64,000 bases of DNA from Acidobacteria bacterium Ga0074141 (GCA_001464665.1 LNDP01000023.1:718157-782156); one strand, 5' to 3'; numbered from the stretch's first letter, positions 42,826 to 52,370 are shown. Notes: a model not told the origin generated them from the letters alone. A program made the numbers and translations.

Positions 42826-44154
42826 TCAATCGTAGTATTCAAGCCCAAGATGCGTTATCAGGTCCTCGCCCATCATGTGCCGAAGCGTGTTCTTGAGCTT
42901 CATAAGTTGGATGAAAAGATCGTGCTCGGGATAGAGCCCCGGGGCCGTCTGCGGAGCCTTGAAATAGAACGAAAGCCATTCCTGCACGCCTCGCATCCCG
43001 GCACGCTGTGCGAGGTCGAGGAAGAGTGCGAGGTCGAGCGCAAGCGGCGCGGCGAGGATCGAATCGCGGCACAGGAAATCGATCTTGATCTGCATTTTAT
43101 ATCCGAGCCAGCCGAATATGTCGATGCTGTCCCAGCCTTCTTTGTTATCGCCACGCGGCGGATAGTAATTGATGCGGACCACGTGCGAAAAACCCTCGTA
43201 AAGGTCCGGATAGACCTCGGGCTGGAGGATATGCTCGAGCACGGAAAGCTTCGATTCCTCTTTCGTTTTAAAGCTCTCTGGATCGTCAAGCACCTCGCCG
43301 TCGCGATTGCCGAGAATGTTGGTCGAATACCAGCCGTCGAGCCCCAACATCCGCGACTTTAAGCCCGGTGCGATAATTGTCTTCATCAGCGTCTGGCCGG
43401 TCTTGAAGTCTTTACCGCAGATCGGGACGCCGTTTTTCTCGGCAAGTTTTGTCAGAGCAGGAATATCCGCGGTCAGGTTTGGGGCTCCGTTGGCAAAAGG
43501 TACGCCGGACTTGATCGCCGCATAGGCATAGATCATTGACGGAGCGATCGAAGGTTCGCTGTCGTAAAGCCCCTGCTCAAAGGCCTCGATCGTTAGGTGG
43601 CTCGCAGTGTGCTCAAGATAAACCTCGGTCGAGGCGGCCCAGACCATTACCAGCCGGTCGCATCCATTCTCAGACTTGAATTTCGCGATATCCTCAATGA
43701 GCTGCTCAGCAAGCTCCATCTTGTTTTTGCCGGTTTTTACATTCTCGCCGTGAAGCCGCTTTACATAAGATTGCTCAAAAACGGCCGCCATCGGCTTAAG
43801 CGACGAGAGCTGTTCGGAAACCTGTTCAAGCAAGTCCTTTTCCAGCACGCCGGCATTTTTGGCGGCCTCAAAAGCGTTATCATGAAAGATGTCCCAGGCA
43901 CCGAAAACGACTTCCTCAAGCGAGGCAAGCGGGACAAAGTCCTTGATCCGCGGGACGTTGTTCTCCGTCCGCTTGCCAAGGCGGATCGTGCCCATCTGCG
44001 TCAGCGAGCCGACCGGCTGCGCGATGCCGCGGCGGATCGCCTCGACCCCAGCGACGAGCGTCGTCGAGACCGCACCAAGCCCAACGAGCAAGATGCCAAG
44101 TTTCCCTTCGGCCGGAGCCATCTCCAACCCTTTTGCTTTCGTTTCAGCTTCCAT
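42826..44154 (-). CDS. ino1: inositol-3-phosphate synthase
   Basis: 442 aa. Converts glucose-6-phosphate to 1D-myo-inositol-3-phosphate with bound NAD. Rossmann motif GILLVGLGAVSTTLVAG, VWAASTEVYLEHTASH, PFANGAPNLTADIPAL, CGKDFKTGQTLMKTIIAPGLK with the active-site Lys, and NILGNRDGEVLDDPESFKTKE. This is the prokaryotic long form. Inositol phosphates feed phosphatidylinositol or compatible solutes. It is upstream of the AAA+ gene, separated by 289 bp that hold a GGCC/GGCC hairpin (42698-42720) but no gene. Confidence 0.94.
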   Translation of the reverse strand: MEAETKAKGLEMAPAEGKLGILLVGLGAVSTTLVAGVEAIRRGIAQPVGSLTQMGTIRLGKRTENNVPRIKDFVPLASLEEVVFGAWDIFHDNAFEAAKNAGVLEKDLLEQVSEQLSSLKPMAAVFEQSYVKRLHGENVKTGKNKMELAEQLIEDIAKFKSENGCDRLVMVWAASTEVYLEHTASHLTIEAFEQGLYDSEPSIAPSMIYAYAAIKSGVPFANGAPNLTADIPALTKLAEKNGVPICGKDFKTGQTLMKTIIAPGLKSRMLGLDGWYSTNILGNRDGEVLDDPESFKTKEESKLSVLEHILQPEVYPDLYEGFSHVVRINYYPPRGDNKEGWDSIDIFGWLGYKMQIKIDFLCRDSILAAPLALDLALFLDLAQRAGMRGVQEWLSFYFKAPQTAPGLYPEHDLFIQLMKLKNTLRHMMGEDLITHLGLEYYD

Positions 44155-44213
44155 GAATGAGCAATGATAGCCTTACGAAAATGTTAAGGCAAACACGGCG
44201 TTCCCGCGTGCAG

Positions 44214-44612
44214 CTAAGGTAGGATCATCACCTTTGATTCGCCGGTGACGAGCGTTTCGCCGTTTTGATTTGTGCAGATCGTGTCGAGCGTGACAATTCC
44301 CTTGTCCTCGCGGATATGTGAAACGGTTGAGGTGACCGTAACCGAGTCGCCGATAAAGACCGGGGCCGTGAACCGCATTGTCTGCGAAAGATAGACGATC
44401 CGCCGCTCGGCAAATTCCTGCCCGAGCACGGCCGAGATGAACGCCCCAGTCAGCATCCCATGAGCGATCCGCCGGCCAAAACGCGTCTTTGCCGCAAACT
44501 CCTCATCCAGATGTATTGGATTAAAATCCCCCGAAAGCTCCGCAAACGCCCGAACAAGCGCATCCGTAACTTCCCGCGTCCGAGAGAAAGAATCTCCAAG
44601 TTTTAAGTCCAT
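44214..44612 (-). CDS. MaoC-like (R)-specific enoyl-CoA hydratase
   Basis: 132 aa from the ATG at 44612 (a GTG four codons upstream is possible). Hot-dog fold. LSGDFNPIHLDEEFAAKTRFGRRIAHGML carries the catalytic Asp and His of R-hydratases; FTAPVFIGDSVTVTSTV follows. It hydrates trans-2-enoyl-CoA, feeding PHA or beta-oxidation-type reactions. The protein is the usual length for PhaJ-type enzymes. Confidence 0.9.
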   Translation of the reverse strand: MDLKLGDSFSRTREVTDALVRAFAELSGDFNPIHLDEEFAAKTRFGRRIAHGMLTGAFISAVLGQEFAERRIVYLSQTMRFTAPVFIGDSVTVTSTVSHIREDKGIVTLDTICTNQNGETLVTGESKVMILP

Positions 44613-44651
44613 AAACTTAAGCACGCCACCCGCGTCAACACCCTTCTGTAC

Positions 44652-45746
44652 CTATGAGAATACCGCGATCAGCAGCAACAGAATCAAGAGTATAGCCGCG
44701 ACAAAAAGCGTGATCTTTATCCAACTGTAAGGGCGGCCGCCGTGCACTTCGGCGGTGCGGCCGTTTACAACGATCTGAAACACCTTTCCGTTAAAACGGT
44801 ATGCTCCGGCGTAGATCGGCAGGAGCAGGTGCTTGAAAGTAATATCTGAATATTGGGTATTAACGTCGTGAACCCGCTGGCGGTCCCCGCCGATATCGCG
44901 ACGGCAATCGCTCTCTATCACCCGAGTAGCGATCTGCCGGAAGCCAGCAAAACCATCCGGCAGAATGATCTGATATGCCTGTGCCTTGTGGCCCGAAAGA
45001 TAGGCCGGTTCGTAAGGCACAACGTTGCCGAGGTCCCAAGGCTCGAGGCGGTTTAGATAAGCATGCGGAAGCGAACGCGTCGCAGGAATGCAGATATCGT
45101 CGAAGTGCCGCGAGACGTTTCCCGACGCGGAATACCAACGCGTTTTTGTGACCGGGCGCCGCTTTCTCTCACCGTTCACGGTGTAAGTTTCCCAGTCGGT
45201 ATAGTTTTCGCCGCGTTGGCCTTCGTAGTAGCTGTCGGTTTGGGCATCGTATGTCCAATACGGGATGTAAATGCTGTCGAGCTTATCGGCATTTGCAAGC
45301 TGCGTGAGTTTTGAAGGTGCGAACCAGAGCGAGCCGAGCCATTTATTGAAAGCACACATCGCGGCATCATTCGGCACCGCAAATGGCAGCACGCCATTCG
45401 GAGCGATACGCGGATCGGCTGCCTTGGGTTGGGCGACGATCTTCGCTCCACAGAATGCACAAAGCGTTGCGGTTTCCGGCGGGGTGAATTCGACCACCGC
45501 ACCGCACGAATCGCATTGGGCCTCCATCGCATTTATGGCGATCCGCTGCAGTTCATGGGCACCGGAACTTAGCGCCGCTTCGTACGGCACCTCTTCGACC
45601 TCGCCGCTTATTTCGACCGGCCGGTTGCTGCCGCAATAGCCGCACAAAAGGCCACCGGTCGCTGCATCGAAACCCATGTTCGCCCCGCAGTTCTCACACA
45701 TGAACCGCGAGATATCATCCCGCTCGATGGTCAATTCTTCCCGCAC
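44652..45746 (-). CDS. double zinc-ribbon membrane protein
   Basis: 364 aa. Two zinc ribbons: CENCGANM...LLCGYCGS (~16-41) and CDSCGAVV...LCAFCGAK (~77-102). Between ~140 and 320 is an uncharacterised domain rich in Tyr/Trp (SIYIPYWTYDAQTDSYYEGQRGENY, HFDDICIPATRSLP). One C-terminal transmembrane helix (~340-362). Proteins of this layout are sometimes annotated as primosomal protein N', but no helicase motif is present. Probably a tail-anchored membrane protein. Confidence 0.75.
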   Translation of the reverse strand: MREELTIERDDISRFMCENCGANMGFDAATGGLLCGYCGSNRPVEISGEVEEVPYEAALSSGAHELQRIAINAMEAQCDSCGAVVEFTPPETATLCAFCGAKIVAQPKAADPRIAPNGVLPFAVPNDAAMCAFNKWLGSLWFAPSKLTQLANADKLDSIYIPYWTYDAQTDSYYEGQRGENYTDWETYTVNGERKRRPVTKTRWYSASGNVSRHFDDICIPATRSLPHAYLNRLEPWDLGNVVPYEPAYLSGHKAQAYQIILPDGFAGFRQIATRVIESDCRRDIGGDRQRVHDVNTQYSDITFKHLLLPIYAGAYRFNGKVFQIVVNGRTAEVHGGRPYSWIKITLFVAAILLILLLLIAVFS

Positions 45747-45749
45747 GTA

Positions 45750-47417
45750 TCAAATTTTATCCGAGGAAGTATAGATGCTGAAATCGATCTCCGCGAAGAT
45801 GTTATCGCGGGATTCAATTTCGGTCAGGAGTTCGCGTTGTTCGGGGGTGAGGAAGTGTCCGCCCGAACCGAGATGTTCTGACAGCATTTCCGCAAGCAGG
45901 TTGAAGCGTTGGATGTGCGACTGGAAACGGCGGGATGAATATTCGACCGTCGTGCCCTGATAGATCTGAAACGCCCAGTCGCTCGATTGTGCGAGCAATA
46001 ATTCACGTGCTAGCTGATTCAGAATGCGAACTAACAGTTCATAGTTTTGAGTTCCAAGTTGAAAGTTGTCGGTGGCTCGGCCCGCGAATCTGTCGGCCAT
46101 TTCCGTCATCCGCCGTTCGGCGTCGTGCTGGTACGGGTACATCCACGAGTTTCCTTCGTTGAGCCAGACCTTGTTGTAGCCGTTTTCGCCCCAACTCGAG
46201 GTCGTCGGCCGCTGGACCTGTATCGGCAGGCCGCTGTCGAGAAAATCGCCGGGCGTGATCGCCGCGATCTCGGTCTGGTCCCAGTGCATTTTGCGGAAAA
46301 GAAAATCGATGAACTGCGGCCCCTCGTACCACCAGTGGCCAAACAGTTCGGCGTCGTAAGGCGAAACTACAAGCGGCGGATGCCCCTCAAATGTCTCGCG
46401 GAGCTTATATGCCTGCTTTATCCGCTCGCCGATAAAGTGCATGGCGTTCTCGCCCGCCTTCGCGGTGGCAAGTTCGGGAATGTACGGAGCCTTTCGGTTT
46501 TGCGGAACGTTGCGGCCCGTTATCCGATGATATTTCAGCCCGAGGTGGCGACGGTTGCCGTCCTCATGCAGGTGCGGTTTCAAATAATCGATCGGCAGGT
46601 CCCAACCGACATCGCGGTAAAATTCGCGGTAAAGATCGTTGCCCGGATACCCGATCTCCGCCGACCAGACCTGCTGGCTTGTCTCGATATCGCGGGCAAA
46701 CGTGGCAACCCCATTTGGGCAAACGACCGGAGCGTGGACGCCGTATTTCGGCCGCGGATCGCCGTAAAGAATTGCGTGCGTATCGGATATAAAATACTCA
46801 ATGCCGAACTCTTTGAGTAGATCCTCGAGCCCCGGCTCGTACGCGCATTCGGCAAGCCAGATCCCACGCGGCCGGCGATGAAAATGCTTTTGGTAATTTG
46901 CGACCGCGATCGCGATCTGCGCCCGCCGGGCTTCGTGCGTTGAGATCAGCGGCAGGAAGCCGTGTGTCGCGCAGCAGGTGATTATCTCGAGCACTCCTTC
47001 GTCCTGCAGTTCGCGAAAGGCAGTGATCAGGTTCCGCTTGTACCTGCCGTTCCAGAGCTCGAGCGCTTCGCGCAGATTCTTCGCATACATTCGCGCGACG
47101 GCGTTAAACTCCATCGCCTCGGCTGCGGTCCGGTGGACCTCTTTCTCGGCAAGTTCGAGCAGATTTTCGAGGTGCCGCGTATACCGCGTTTGGAGCAATT
47201 CATCGGCCAGCATTTCGCAGAGCGGCGGCGAGATATTCATCGCAACCCGCGGTGCCGCATCGGCCTCATGCAGCCGCTGAAAGATGACGATCAGCGGAAG
47301 ATAAACCTCCGTGATAGCTTCAAACAGCCAATCCTCTTCCAAAAATTCAGGATATTCCGGATGCCTGACGAACGGCAGATGGGCGTGAAGTATGAGGCTG
47401 AAATAACCTACAGGCAT
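45750..47417 (-). CDS. GH57 1,4-alpha-glucan branching enzyme (DUF1957)
   Basis: 555 aa from the ATG at 47417; the longer frame to 47453 begins in repeat sequence. GH57 barrel: HAHLPFVRHPEYPEFLEEDWLFEAI, nucleophile Glu190 in GIWLAECAYEPG, acid/base Asp355 in VVSPYDAELFGHWWYEGPQF. These positions are close to the T. kodakarensis TK1436 branching enzyme (E183, D354). A helical C-terminal DUF1957 domain follows. It introduces alpha-1,6 branches into glycogen. A DUF4912 gene precedes it, a known genomic partner. Confidence 0.93.
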   Translation of the reverse strand: MPVGYFSLILHAHLPFVRHPEYPEFLEEDWLFEAITEVYLPLIVIFQRLHEADAAPRVAMNISPPLCEMLADELLQTRYTRHLENLLELAEKEVHRTAAEAMEFNAVARMYAKNLREALELWNGRYKRNLITAFRELQDEGVLEIITCCATHGFLPLISTHEARRAQIAIAVANYQKHFHRRPRGIWLAECAYEPGLEDLLKEFGIEYFISDTHAILYGDPRPKYGVHAPVVCPNGVATFARDIETSQQVWSAEIGYPGNDLYREFYRDVGWDLPIDYLKPHLHEDGNRRHLGLKYHRITGRNVPQNRKAPYIPELATAKAGENAMHFIGERIKQAYKLRETFEGHPPLVVSPYDAELFGHWWYEGPQFIDFLFRKMHWDQTEIAAITPGDFLDSGLPIQVQRPTTSSWGENGYNKVWLNEGNSWMYPYQHDAERRMTEMADRFAGRATDNFQLGTQNYELLVRILNQLARELLLAQSSDWAFQIYQGTTVEYSSRRFQSHIQRFNLLAEMLSEHLGSGGHFLTPEQRELLTEIESRDNIFAEIDFSIYTSSDKI

Positions 47418-47432
47418 ACGGGCGAAAAGAAA

Positions 47433-47489
47433 CAGGATGAACAGGATAAACAAGATATTGAAAATATCCTAGCCATCCTGCTCATCCTG
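47433..47489. repeat. nested inverted repeat in the GH57 leader
   Basis: CAGGATGAACAGGAT (47433-47447) and ATCCTGCTCATCCTG (47475-47489) pair over 14 of 15 positions, and GATATT/AATATC (47454-47468) forms an inner hairpin. The structure lies 15 nt upstream of the GH57 start and 20 nt after the DUF4912 stop. Confidence 0.65.
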
Positions 47490-47509
47490 CAATGTCAAAA
47501 TGAGACTTT

Positions 47510-48568
47510 CTAGCGCGCCGCCACGCTGTGCGAAGCCATCGGCTCAAACTTTGAGACGCGGTCAAACCCGCGTGGCCGCGTTCGGAGCCGCGTCCGCTTC
47601 GGAAAGTTCACAAGGCTCGCACCGAAAACGGCCGGGCCAAATTCTTCTTGCTCGGCGAGCAACTCTTCTTCGTGAATGTCGAACTCGCTGCGGAGTGCCG
47701 TTAAAGCATCGCTCTGCGAGGCACCGGCCGCAAGCCGCTGCAATACTTCGAATATGCGCTCGCTTACGCGAAAGCGAAGCTGCTCTAGCGAAGAACCGGC
47801 CGCAATGGCAAGCATCGCATATCGAAGCTCTTCGGTATCAAGCCCGGCAAAGTCCGCTGCGGGCTTTGCCGAAAGCCGCCCGAAGGCACGATATGTCGCG
47901 TCGCTCGCCGCATTGGCGTCATCACCGGCGATCGCCACGTCAAAAGCGTCTTGCTTAAAGCCGGCGACATCGAGCACCTCAGCAAATTTCTGTGCCGGAA
48001 CCCGCCACTCGGCCTCGGCTGCCGTCCGGCGGCTCGGGCTCTTTCGCGGCGTCTCGATGGTGTTCGAGTAAAGCACCCGAACAAAGGGCCGACTCGGTGC
48101 GTAAAACCCAACCTCTGCCCGATATTCGCTATCGGCATCAACGTTGAACCACCAGTTCCCTTCCGGTTCGATCTGTCGAAGCTCTTCGGTATCGCGGCGA
48201 AGATCAACGAGCCGCACGACGAGTGCGTAGTTTGTCGTCGCCGCCCCGAGAGCCTTGTTCAGCGTCTGAAAAGGATTCGTCCGCACCGACCAATAAAAGT
48301 GCAGCCGGTTCGGCGATTGCATCTGCAGCCGGGCGCGATTCTCGCTCTCAAGCCGCGGCAAACTCGGCCGGGCCAAAAGTTTGAATACCGGCGACTTTTC
48401 CTCGTCAGGTTCCTCTGCTTCTATTTCGTCGGTCTCCGCAGGTGCGGCCTCGGCTGCTTTCTCTTCGGCCTGCGCCACAAATTCGCCCGAGCCGGGCCTG
48501 TCCGTATCATCGAGGACAAACTCTAAAGCATCTTCCGAGGCTGCTGTTTCTTTCTTCTCTTCGCTCAT
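47510..48568 (-). CDS. DUF4912 domain protein
   Basis: 352 aa. A long acidic Ala/Glu-rich N-terminus (~1-65) precedes a DUF4912 core with NRLHFYWSVRTNPFQTL, GNWWFNVDADSEYRAEVGFYAPSRPFVRVLYSNTIETPRKSPSRR. DUF4912 proteins often flank DUF1957 GH57 enzymes and may have a carbohydrate-binding role, though function is unproven. The C-terminal ~150 residues are helical and end in a basic tail. It is upstream of the GH57 gene and likely co-transcribed. Confidence 0.85.
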   Translation of the reverse strand: MSEEKKETAASEDALEFVLDDTDRPGSGEFVAQAEEKAAEAAPAETDEIEAEEPDEEKSPVFKLLARPSLPRLESENRARLQMQSPNRLHFYWSVRTNPFQTLNKALGAATTNYALVVRLVDLRRDTEELRQIEPEGNWWFNVDADSEYRAEVGFYAPSRPFVRVLYSNTIETPRKSPSRRTAAEAEWRVPAQKFAEVLDVAGFKQDAFDVAIAGDDANAASDATYRAFGRLSAKPAADFAGLDTEELRYAMLAIAAGSSLEQLRFRVSERIFEVLQRLAAGASQSDALTALRSEFDIHEEELLAEQEEFGPAVFGASLVNFPKRTRLRTRPRGFDRVSKFEPMASHSVAAR

Positions 48569-48669
48569 AACAATAAGCCGCCCGAGGCGGTCGTCGCATA
48601 AACGAGGATTATCCTTTGTTTCGAGGGGGTAAACAAGCCGAAGGGCGTAAAGCCTGTGTTAACTTGGGG

Positions 48670-49530
48670 CTATTTCGAGGCTCTTTGAGCCTTGGCGGGA
48701 AGCGTGTTACTGGCAGCACGGAGGCGTATTTCGAGCGTTCCGAAATTCGATTTCACCCGCGAACGCACCGGAATACGCCGGGCATCGTCGGTCACCCAGA
48801 TCTCCATCGAGCCTTCGCGTTCGATCATTCGCTCGGGGCCAAAGACCTCGGGTTCGATCTTAAGGCACCAGACTTTGCCGAAAATTGTCTTCTGCTGCTC
48901 GCGGCCGGTTACGCGGACCGGAATTTGATAAACAAGCCCGGAATCGCTGATGGGTATCATGAAAGCATCCCCGACCTTTAACTCCCTAAGCCGCAGGCTG
49001 TAAATGCCCGAAACAAGGTCGTGAGATTCGCTTTCAAGATCAGAAGCGATGCGGCGCGGCGGCCTCATCGGTTCTTTCGGGTCGGTCTCTGTGTAGGTAA
49101 CGCGGCGCTCGGTGTAATCGAAAAAGGCTTCGCTGTTGCGAACGCGGTCCTTCTGGACGTCGTGTTTAACGGTCCTGTGAGCGTAAAATCCTTCTCGCTC
49201 GACCGTCGTATCGATCTTCTGCAAAAAGCTGAAGCGGAAAAGCTTTAACAGAGTACCTTTCGACCGAGCTTCAGCATTGATCAAAAAGTCGGTTCCATCG
49301 GTCGTTTCGCCAACTGTAAAGACCAGTTCCGCGACCGATATACCGCGAATTATCTTGTTAAGCTTGCCTTCGTAGGTGAGTGTTTCGCCGGTCTTGAATG
49401 GCAGGCTGGCAGCCGCCGGCCGTGTGGCGTTAACGCCGTTCACGGCATTCGGCTGTGCAATGACTGCCGTGACGCCAACTAAGAGCGACACCGCAACGGT
49501 CAATAAAATTGTTCGCAAACTTCCCTTCAT
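48670..49530 (-). CDS. DUF3108 domain exported protein
   Basis: 286 aa. Signal peptide (LRTILLTVAVSLLVGVTAVIAQ). Then PFKTGETLTYEGKLNKIIRGISVAELVFTVGE, VKHDVQKDRVRNSEAFFDYTERRVTY, and MEIWVTDDARRIPVRSRVKSNFGTLEIRL: the large beta-rich DUF3108 fold. Likely periplasmic; no function is known. Its start is adjacent to the end of the methyltransferase gene (49531), so these genes form one minus-strand run. Confidence 0.85.
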   Translation of the reverse strand: MKGSLRTILLTVAVSLLVGVTAVIAQPNAVNGVNATRPAAASLPFKTGETLTYEGKLNKIIRGISVAELVFTVGETTDGTDFLINAEARSKGTLLKLFRFSFLQKIDTTVEREGFYAHRTVKHDVQKDRVRNSEAFFDYTERRVTYTETDPKEPMRPPRRIASDLESESHDLVSGIYSLRLRELKVGDAFMIPISDSGLVYQIPVRVTGREQQKTIFGKVWCLKIEPEVFGPERMIEREGSMEIWVTDDARRIPVRSRVKSNFGTLEIRLRAASNTLPAKAQRASK

Positions 49531-50085
49531 TCAAACCGGCCAAAAGAAATACATCTTAGCGACAAGGGCAGCAAGCCCGACTAGGACTCCGATCGCCGCC
49601 TGATATTCCCGATGCTTCAAGTATAGCTGAAAGTCGAAGCCCGCGTCTATCTTTTTCCACTTCGTCAATCGCGGCAGGAAAAGCGGCACATTCCTGGCAA
49701 ATTCGTCAAAGTCAGCTCCGAAGCGTTCCTTCAGGTCACCCTCTTCGACGCGCATTACCGGCAAATAGATGCCCAGGAACAGCCCAGCGGCCAGCAATGC
49801 AAGCCACCAAACGCCCGTCGCGATCGTAAACCCGACGGCCATTATGAAGCTCCCGAGGTAAAGCGGATTTCGCGAATGTGAGTAAGGCCCGGTCGTCGCC
49901 AACTTTTCGTATTTAACGATATGGCCCGCCGACCACGCCCTGATCAGTAGCCCGCAGATCGCGATCGCACCGCCGATGCCGATCGAAAGCGGAGTCGGAG
50001 CCGCGAAGTAAATAAACAGGAACGCGAACGCAAAGCCGAGCGGCACGCGCATCCTTTGAAGCAGTCGTTTTTTGCTTGAGGCCAT
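49531..50085 (-). CDS. isoprenylcysteine carboxyl methyltransferase-family membrane methyltransferase
   Basis: 184 aa from the ATG at 50085; a further in-frame start at 50133 adds 16 residues. Five hydrophobic segments. HIVKYEKLATTGPYSHSRNPLYLGSF carries the ICMT/PEMT SAM-binding motif, and VEEGDLKERFGADFDEFARNVPLFLPR closes the active site. It should methylate a lipid or small hydrophobic molecule. The substrate cannot be told. Confidence 0.85.
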   Translation of the reverse strand: MASSKKRLLQRMRVPLGFAFAFLFIYFAAPTPLSIGIGGAIAICGLLIRAWSAGHIVKYEKLATTGPYSHSRNPLYLGSFIMAVGFTIATGVWWLALLAAGLFLGIYLPVMRVEEGDLKERFGADFDEFARNVPLFLPRLTKWKKIDAGFDFQLYLKHREYQAAIGVLVGLAALVAKMYFFWPV

Positions 50086-50146
50086 TCTAAACAAATTAGA
50101 CGAAAGACGATCCGGCAACTCCCAATTGTCCACTATCTATTATCAA

Positions 50147-51187
50147 CTATCCACTTCCCGAAGCGAGCCGTTTCTTGAGAGCTTCAAAAACCGTCTCGAC
50201 CGAAATGTCCATGCATATCCAGTTGCCGCACGTCCGCCGGTGGCAATCAGTGCGGCAGTCGATGTCCGTCCGCTCGACGCAGATGTCGTCGGGGTTTAGC
50301 GTTCCATTCCGCCACCATTCGGTCGGACCGAAGATGCCGACGATCGGCGTCCCGGCCGCGGCCGCAATATGCGTCGGGCCCGTGTCGCCCCCAACATAAG
50401 CCGCGGCTCGCCTAGCTGTTTCGTAAAATGCCTTTAACGGAAGCTCGACGGTCTTCAGCTTTCCGCTCGCCGATGCAGTGACCGCTCGGGCGACGAGTTC
50501 CTCATCTCCCGGGCCCACAGTTATCACCGGCACCAGCCCCAGTTCATCGGCAATTCGGTCGGCAAGCTCGCCGTATTTCTCAGCCGGCCAAAGTTTTGTA
50601 ACCCATCCGCCCGCCGGATTGAGCAAAACGAACGGCCCGCCAAAACTCTCCGCCGCCTGATTCGCCTGCTGTTTATCCTGCTCGGACGGCGTAATGCCGT
50701 AGTCGAGCGGATCTTTTGTCCCATCGATTCCCAAAGCCGCACGGACAAGTCCCAAATTCTTCTCGATGATGTTCTGCCGTTCCGGAAGCTTTGCCGTCTC
50801 TGTATAGAGAACTCTTGCCGCCGGCTCGCGAAGTCCGCTCCGCGAAAAGCCCCAACGAGCCTTCGAACCAGAGATCCGCGTGATCGCCGCCGACTTCAAA
50901 AGCCCCTGCAGGTCGATTGCCATTTCCCACTCGCCGCGGCGAAGCTCCTTCGATTGCCTGGCAATATCGAGAAAGATCTCATCGATCACCTTCCCGCCGC
51001 GGAGCGAACGTGTGTCGAGCCTGACTATCTGGTCGATGTACGGGTTATCTTCGAGTATCGAGGCAAACCGCTCCTCGACCGCCCAGCCGAGGACAGAATC
51101 GGGGAAATGTTTCTTGATCGCCACCGCCGCCGGCATTGCATGGACGATATCTCCGATCGAACTTAGTTTTACGATGAGTATCCGCAA
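50147..51187 (-). CDS. waaC: LPS heptosyltransferase I (GT9)
   Basis: 346 aa. GT-B fold family 9: MRILIVKLSSIGDIVHAMPAA at the N-terminus, AIDLQGLLKSAAI, LLNPAGGWVTKLWPAEKYGELADR, and the nucleotide-sugar motif YVGGDTGPTHIAAAAGTPIVGIFGPTEWWRNG. It adds the first heptose to Kdo in the inner core of lipopolysaccharide, at the cytoplasmic face. A Cys-rich end (DIDCRTDCHRRTCGNW) is usual for the group. Evidence that this cell has an outer membrane. Confidence 0.92.
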   Translation of the reverse strand: MRILIVKLSSIGDIVHAMPAAVAIKKHFPDSVLGWAVEERFASILEDNPYIDQIVRLDTRSLRGGKVIDEIFLDIARQSKELRRGEWEMAIDLQGLLKSAAITRISGSKARWGFSRSGLREPAARVLYTETAKLPERQNIIEKNLGLVRAALGIDGTKDPLDYGITPSEQDKQQANQAAESFGGPFVLLNPAGGWVTKLWPAEKYGELADRIADELGLVPVITVGPGDEELVARAVTASASGKLKTVELPLKAFYETARRAAAYVGGDTGPTHIAAAAGTPIVGIFGPTEWWRNGTLNPDDICVERTDIDCRTDCHRRTCGNWICMDISVETVFEALKKRLASGSG

Positions 51188-51336
51188 GCCTACATATGCT
51201 AACTTTTCCCGCGGGCAAATGCTAAATGGTGCCGCAAAACAAGATTTTCTGCTTATCCGACCGAAAAATGTGGAAACCGGATGGCAAATTCGATTATGCT
51301 TAGAGAGCGGGCTCGTCTGCCCGCCCTGCTTTTTTG

Positions 51337-52269
51337 ATGCAAAGTCCTGAACGCTCTACCCGCGACCTCCGCCCGGCACTCGTGTTTCTATCGGGCGAAC
51401 TTATCGCTGCGCCCATTCCGCTTGACCGCGAAGAGGTGATACTTGGCCGAGCGCTCGAGGCCGATGTCCGTGTTATCGACTCAAAGGTCTCGCGGCAGCA
51501 CGCCCGGATATTTATGGTCGAGGGCGGCGGCATCAATGGCCACAGCTACGTGGTCGAAGACCTGCACTCGCGCAACGGCACCTTTCTCAACGGACGCAAG
51601 ATCGAGAAAGAGACGCTTCAGAACGGCGACAAGATAACCATCGGCGAACATATTCTCCGCTTTGATCTGCTCGATGAGGTTGACCGCGAGTATCAAAAGC
51701 ACATTCACAGGCTCATCTCGCACGACGACCTGACCGGCCTGCTATCAAGCCGCTCGTTCTTTTCCGAACTTCGCCGCGAGGCTTCGCGTGCAAAGACCGA
51801 AGCTCGGCCGTTCTGCGTGCTGATGATGGACGTGGATCACTTTAAGCTAGTAAATGACACTTACGGCCATCTGACCGGCAGCAAGACGCTAGAAGAGATC
51901 GGTGCCCTGATAATCAAGGTGATGCGGAGCGGCGACGCAGCATCGCGTTTTGGCGGCGAGGAGTTTTCCGCGTTCTTGCTTGATGCCGACCTGGCTCAGG
52001 GGATCGTCGCCGCCGAGCGAGTTAGAAGTGAGGTCGAAGACGCGGAATTCACCGTCGTCCGCCACGGAAGTCCGGGTTCAAAGCACAAAGTCACGATCAG
52101 CCTCGGCGTCGCCTGCTTTCCAGACGATTCGAGCGACCCGATCGAACTCGTCGAAATGGCCGATACCGCTCTTTACCGGGCAAAGCGTGAAGGCCGCAAC
52201 CGCGTCTGCGCCTATCGCGAGATCTCGCCAGAGGAACTCGCCAAGGGGCTCAGGCCGCGGACGGATTAG
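51337..52269 (+). CDS. FHA-GGDEF diguanylate cyclase
   Basis: 310 aa. N-terminal FHA domain (~33-110): VILGRALEADVRVIDSKVSRQHARIF, LHSRNGTFLNGRKI, which binds phosphothreonine. C-terminal GGDEF domain: LMMDVDHFKLVNDTYGH, active-site FGGEEF (GGEEF at 206-210), preceded five residues before by R-S-G-D (197-200), a product-inhibition I-site. It makes c-di-GMP in response to a phosphorylated partner. The start is preceded by a GCGGGC/GCCCGC hairpin and a T-run (51307-51335). A type IV pilus-like operon follows. Confidence 0.92.
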   Translation: MQSPERSTRDLRPALVFLSGELIAAPIPLDREEVILGRALEADVRVIDSKVSRQHARIFMVEGGGINGHSYVVEDLHSRNGTFLNGRKIEKETLQNGDKITIGEHILRFDLLDEVDREYQKHIHRLISHDDLTGLLSSRSFFSELRREASRAKTEARPFCVLMMDVDHFKLVNDTYGHLTGSKTLEEIGALIIKVMRSGDAASRFGGEEFSAFLLDADLAQGIVAAERVRSEVEDAEFTVVRHGSPGSKHKVTISLGVACFPDDSSDPIELVEMADTALYRAKREGRNRVCAYREISPEELAKGLRPRTD

Positions 52270-52298
52270 ATCGAGGCAATTTTGGAACTATTTTCCGC

Positions 52299-52329
52299 GG
52301 CCCGCGTTTAAGACCCCGGGCCATTTTTT
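52299..52329 (+). terminator. rho-independent terminator after the cyclase gene
   Basis: GGCCCG (52299-52304) pairs with CGGGCC (52317-52322), followed by ATTTTTT. It separates the cyclase from the pilus-like operon starting at 52371. Confidence 0.7.
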
Positions 52330-52370
52330 GTGATAAAATTCAGCCTTTGGCCGTTTCGGGTTAGTTTTTT

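Noticed and set aside
46047-46820. 257-codon plus-strand ORF
   Set aside because: Antisense to the GH57 catalytic domain; no recognisable content.
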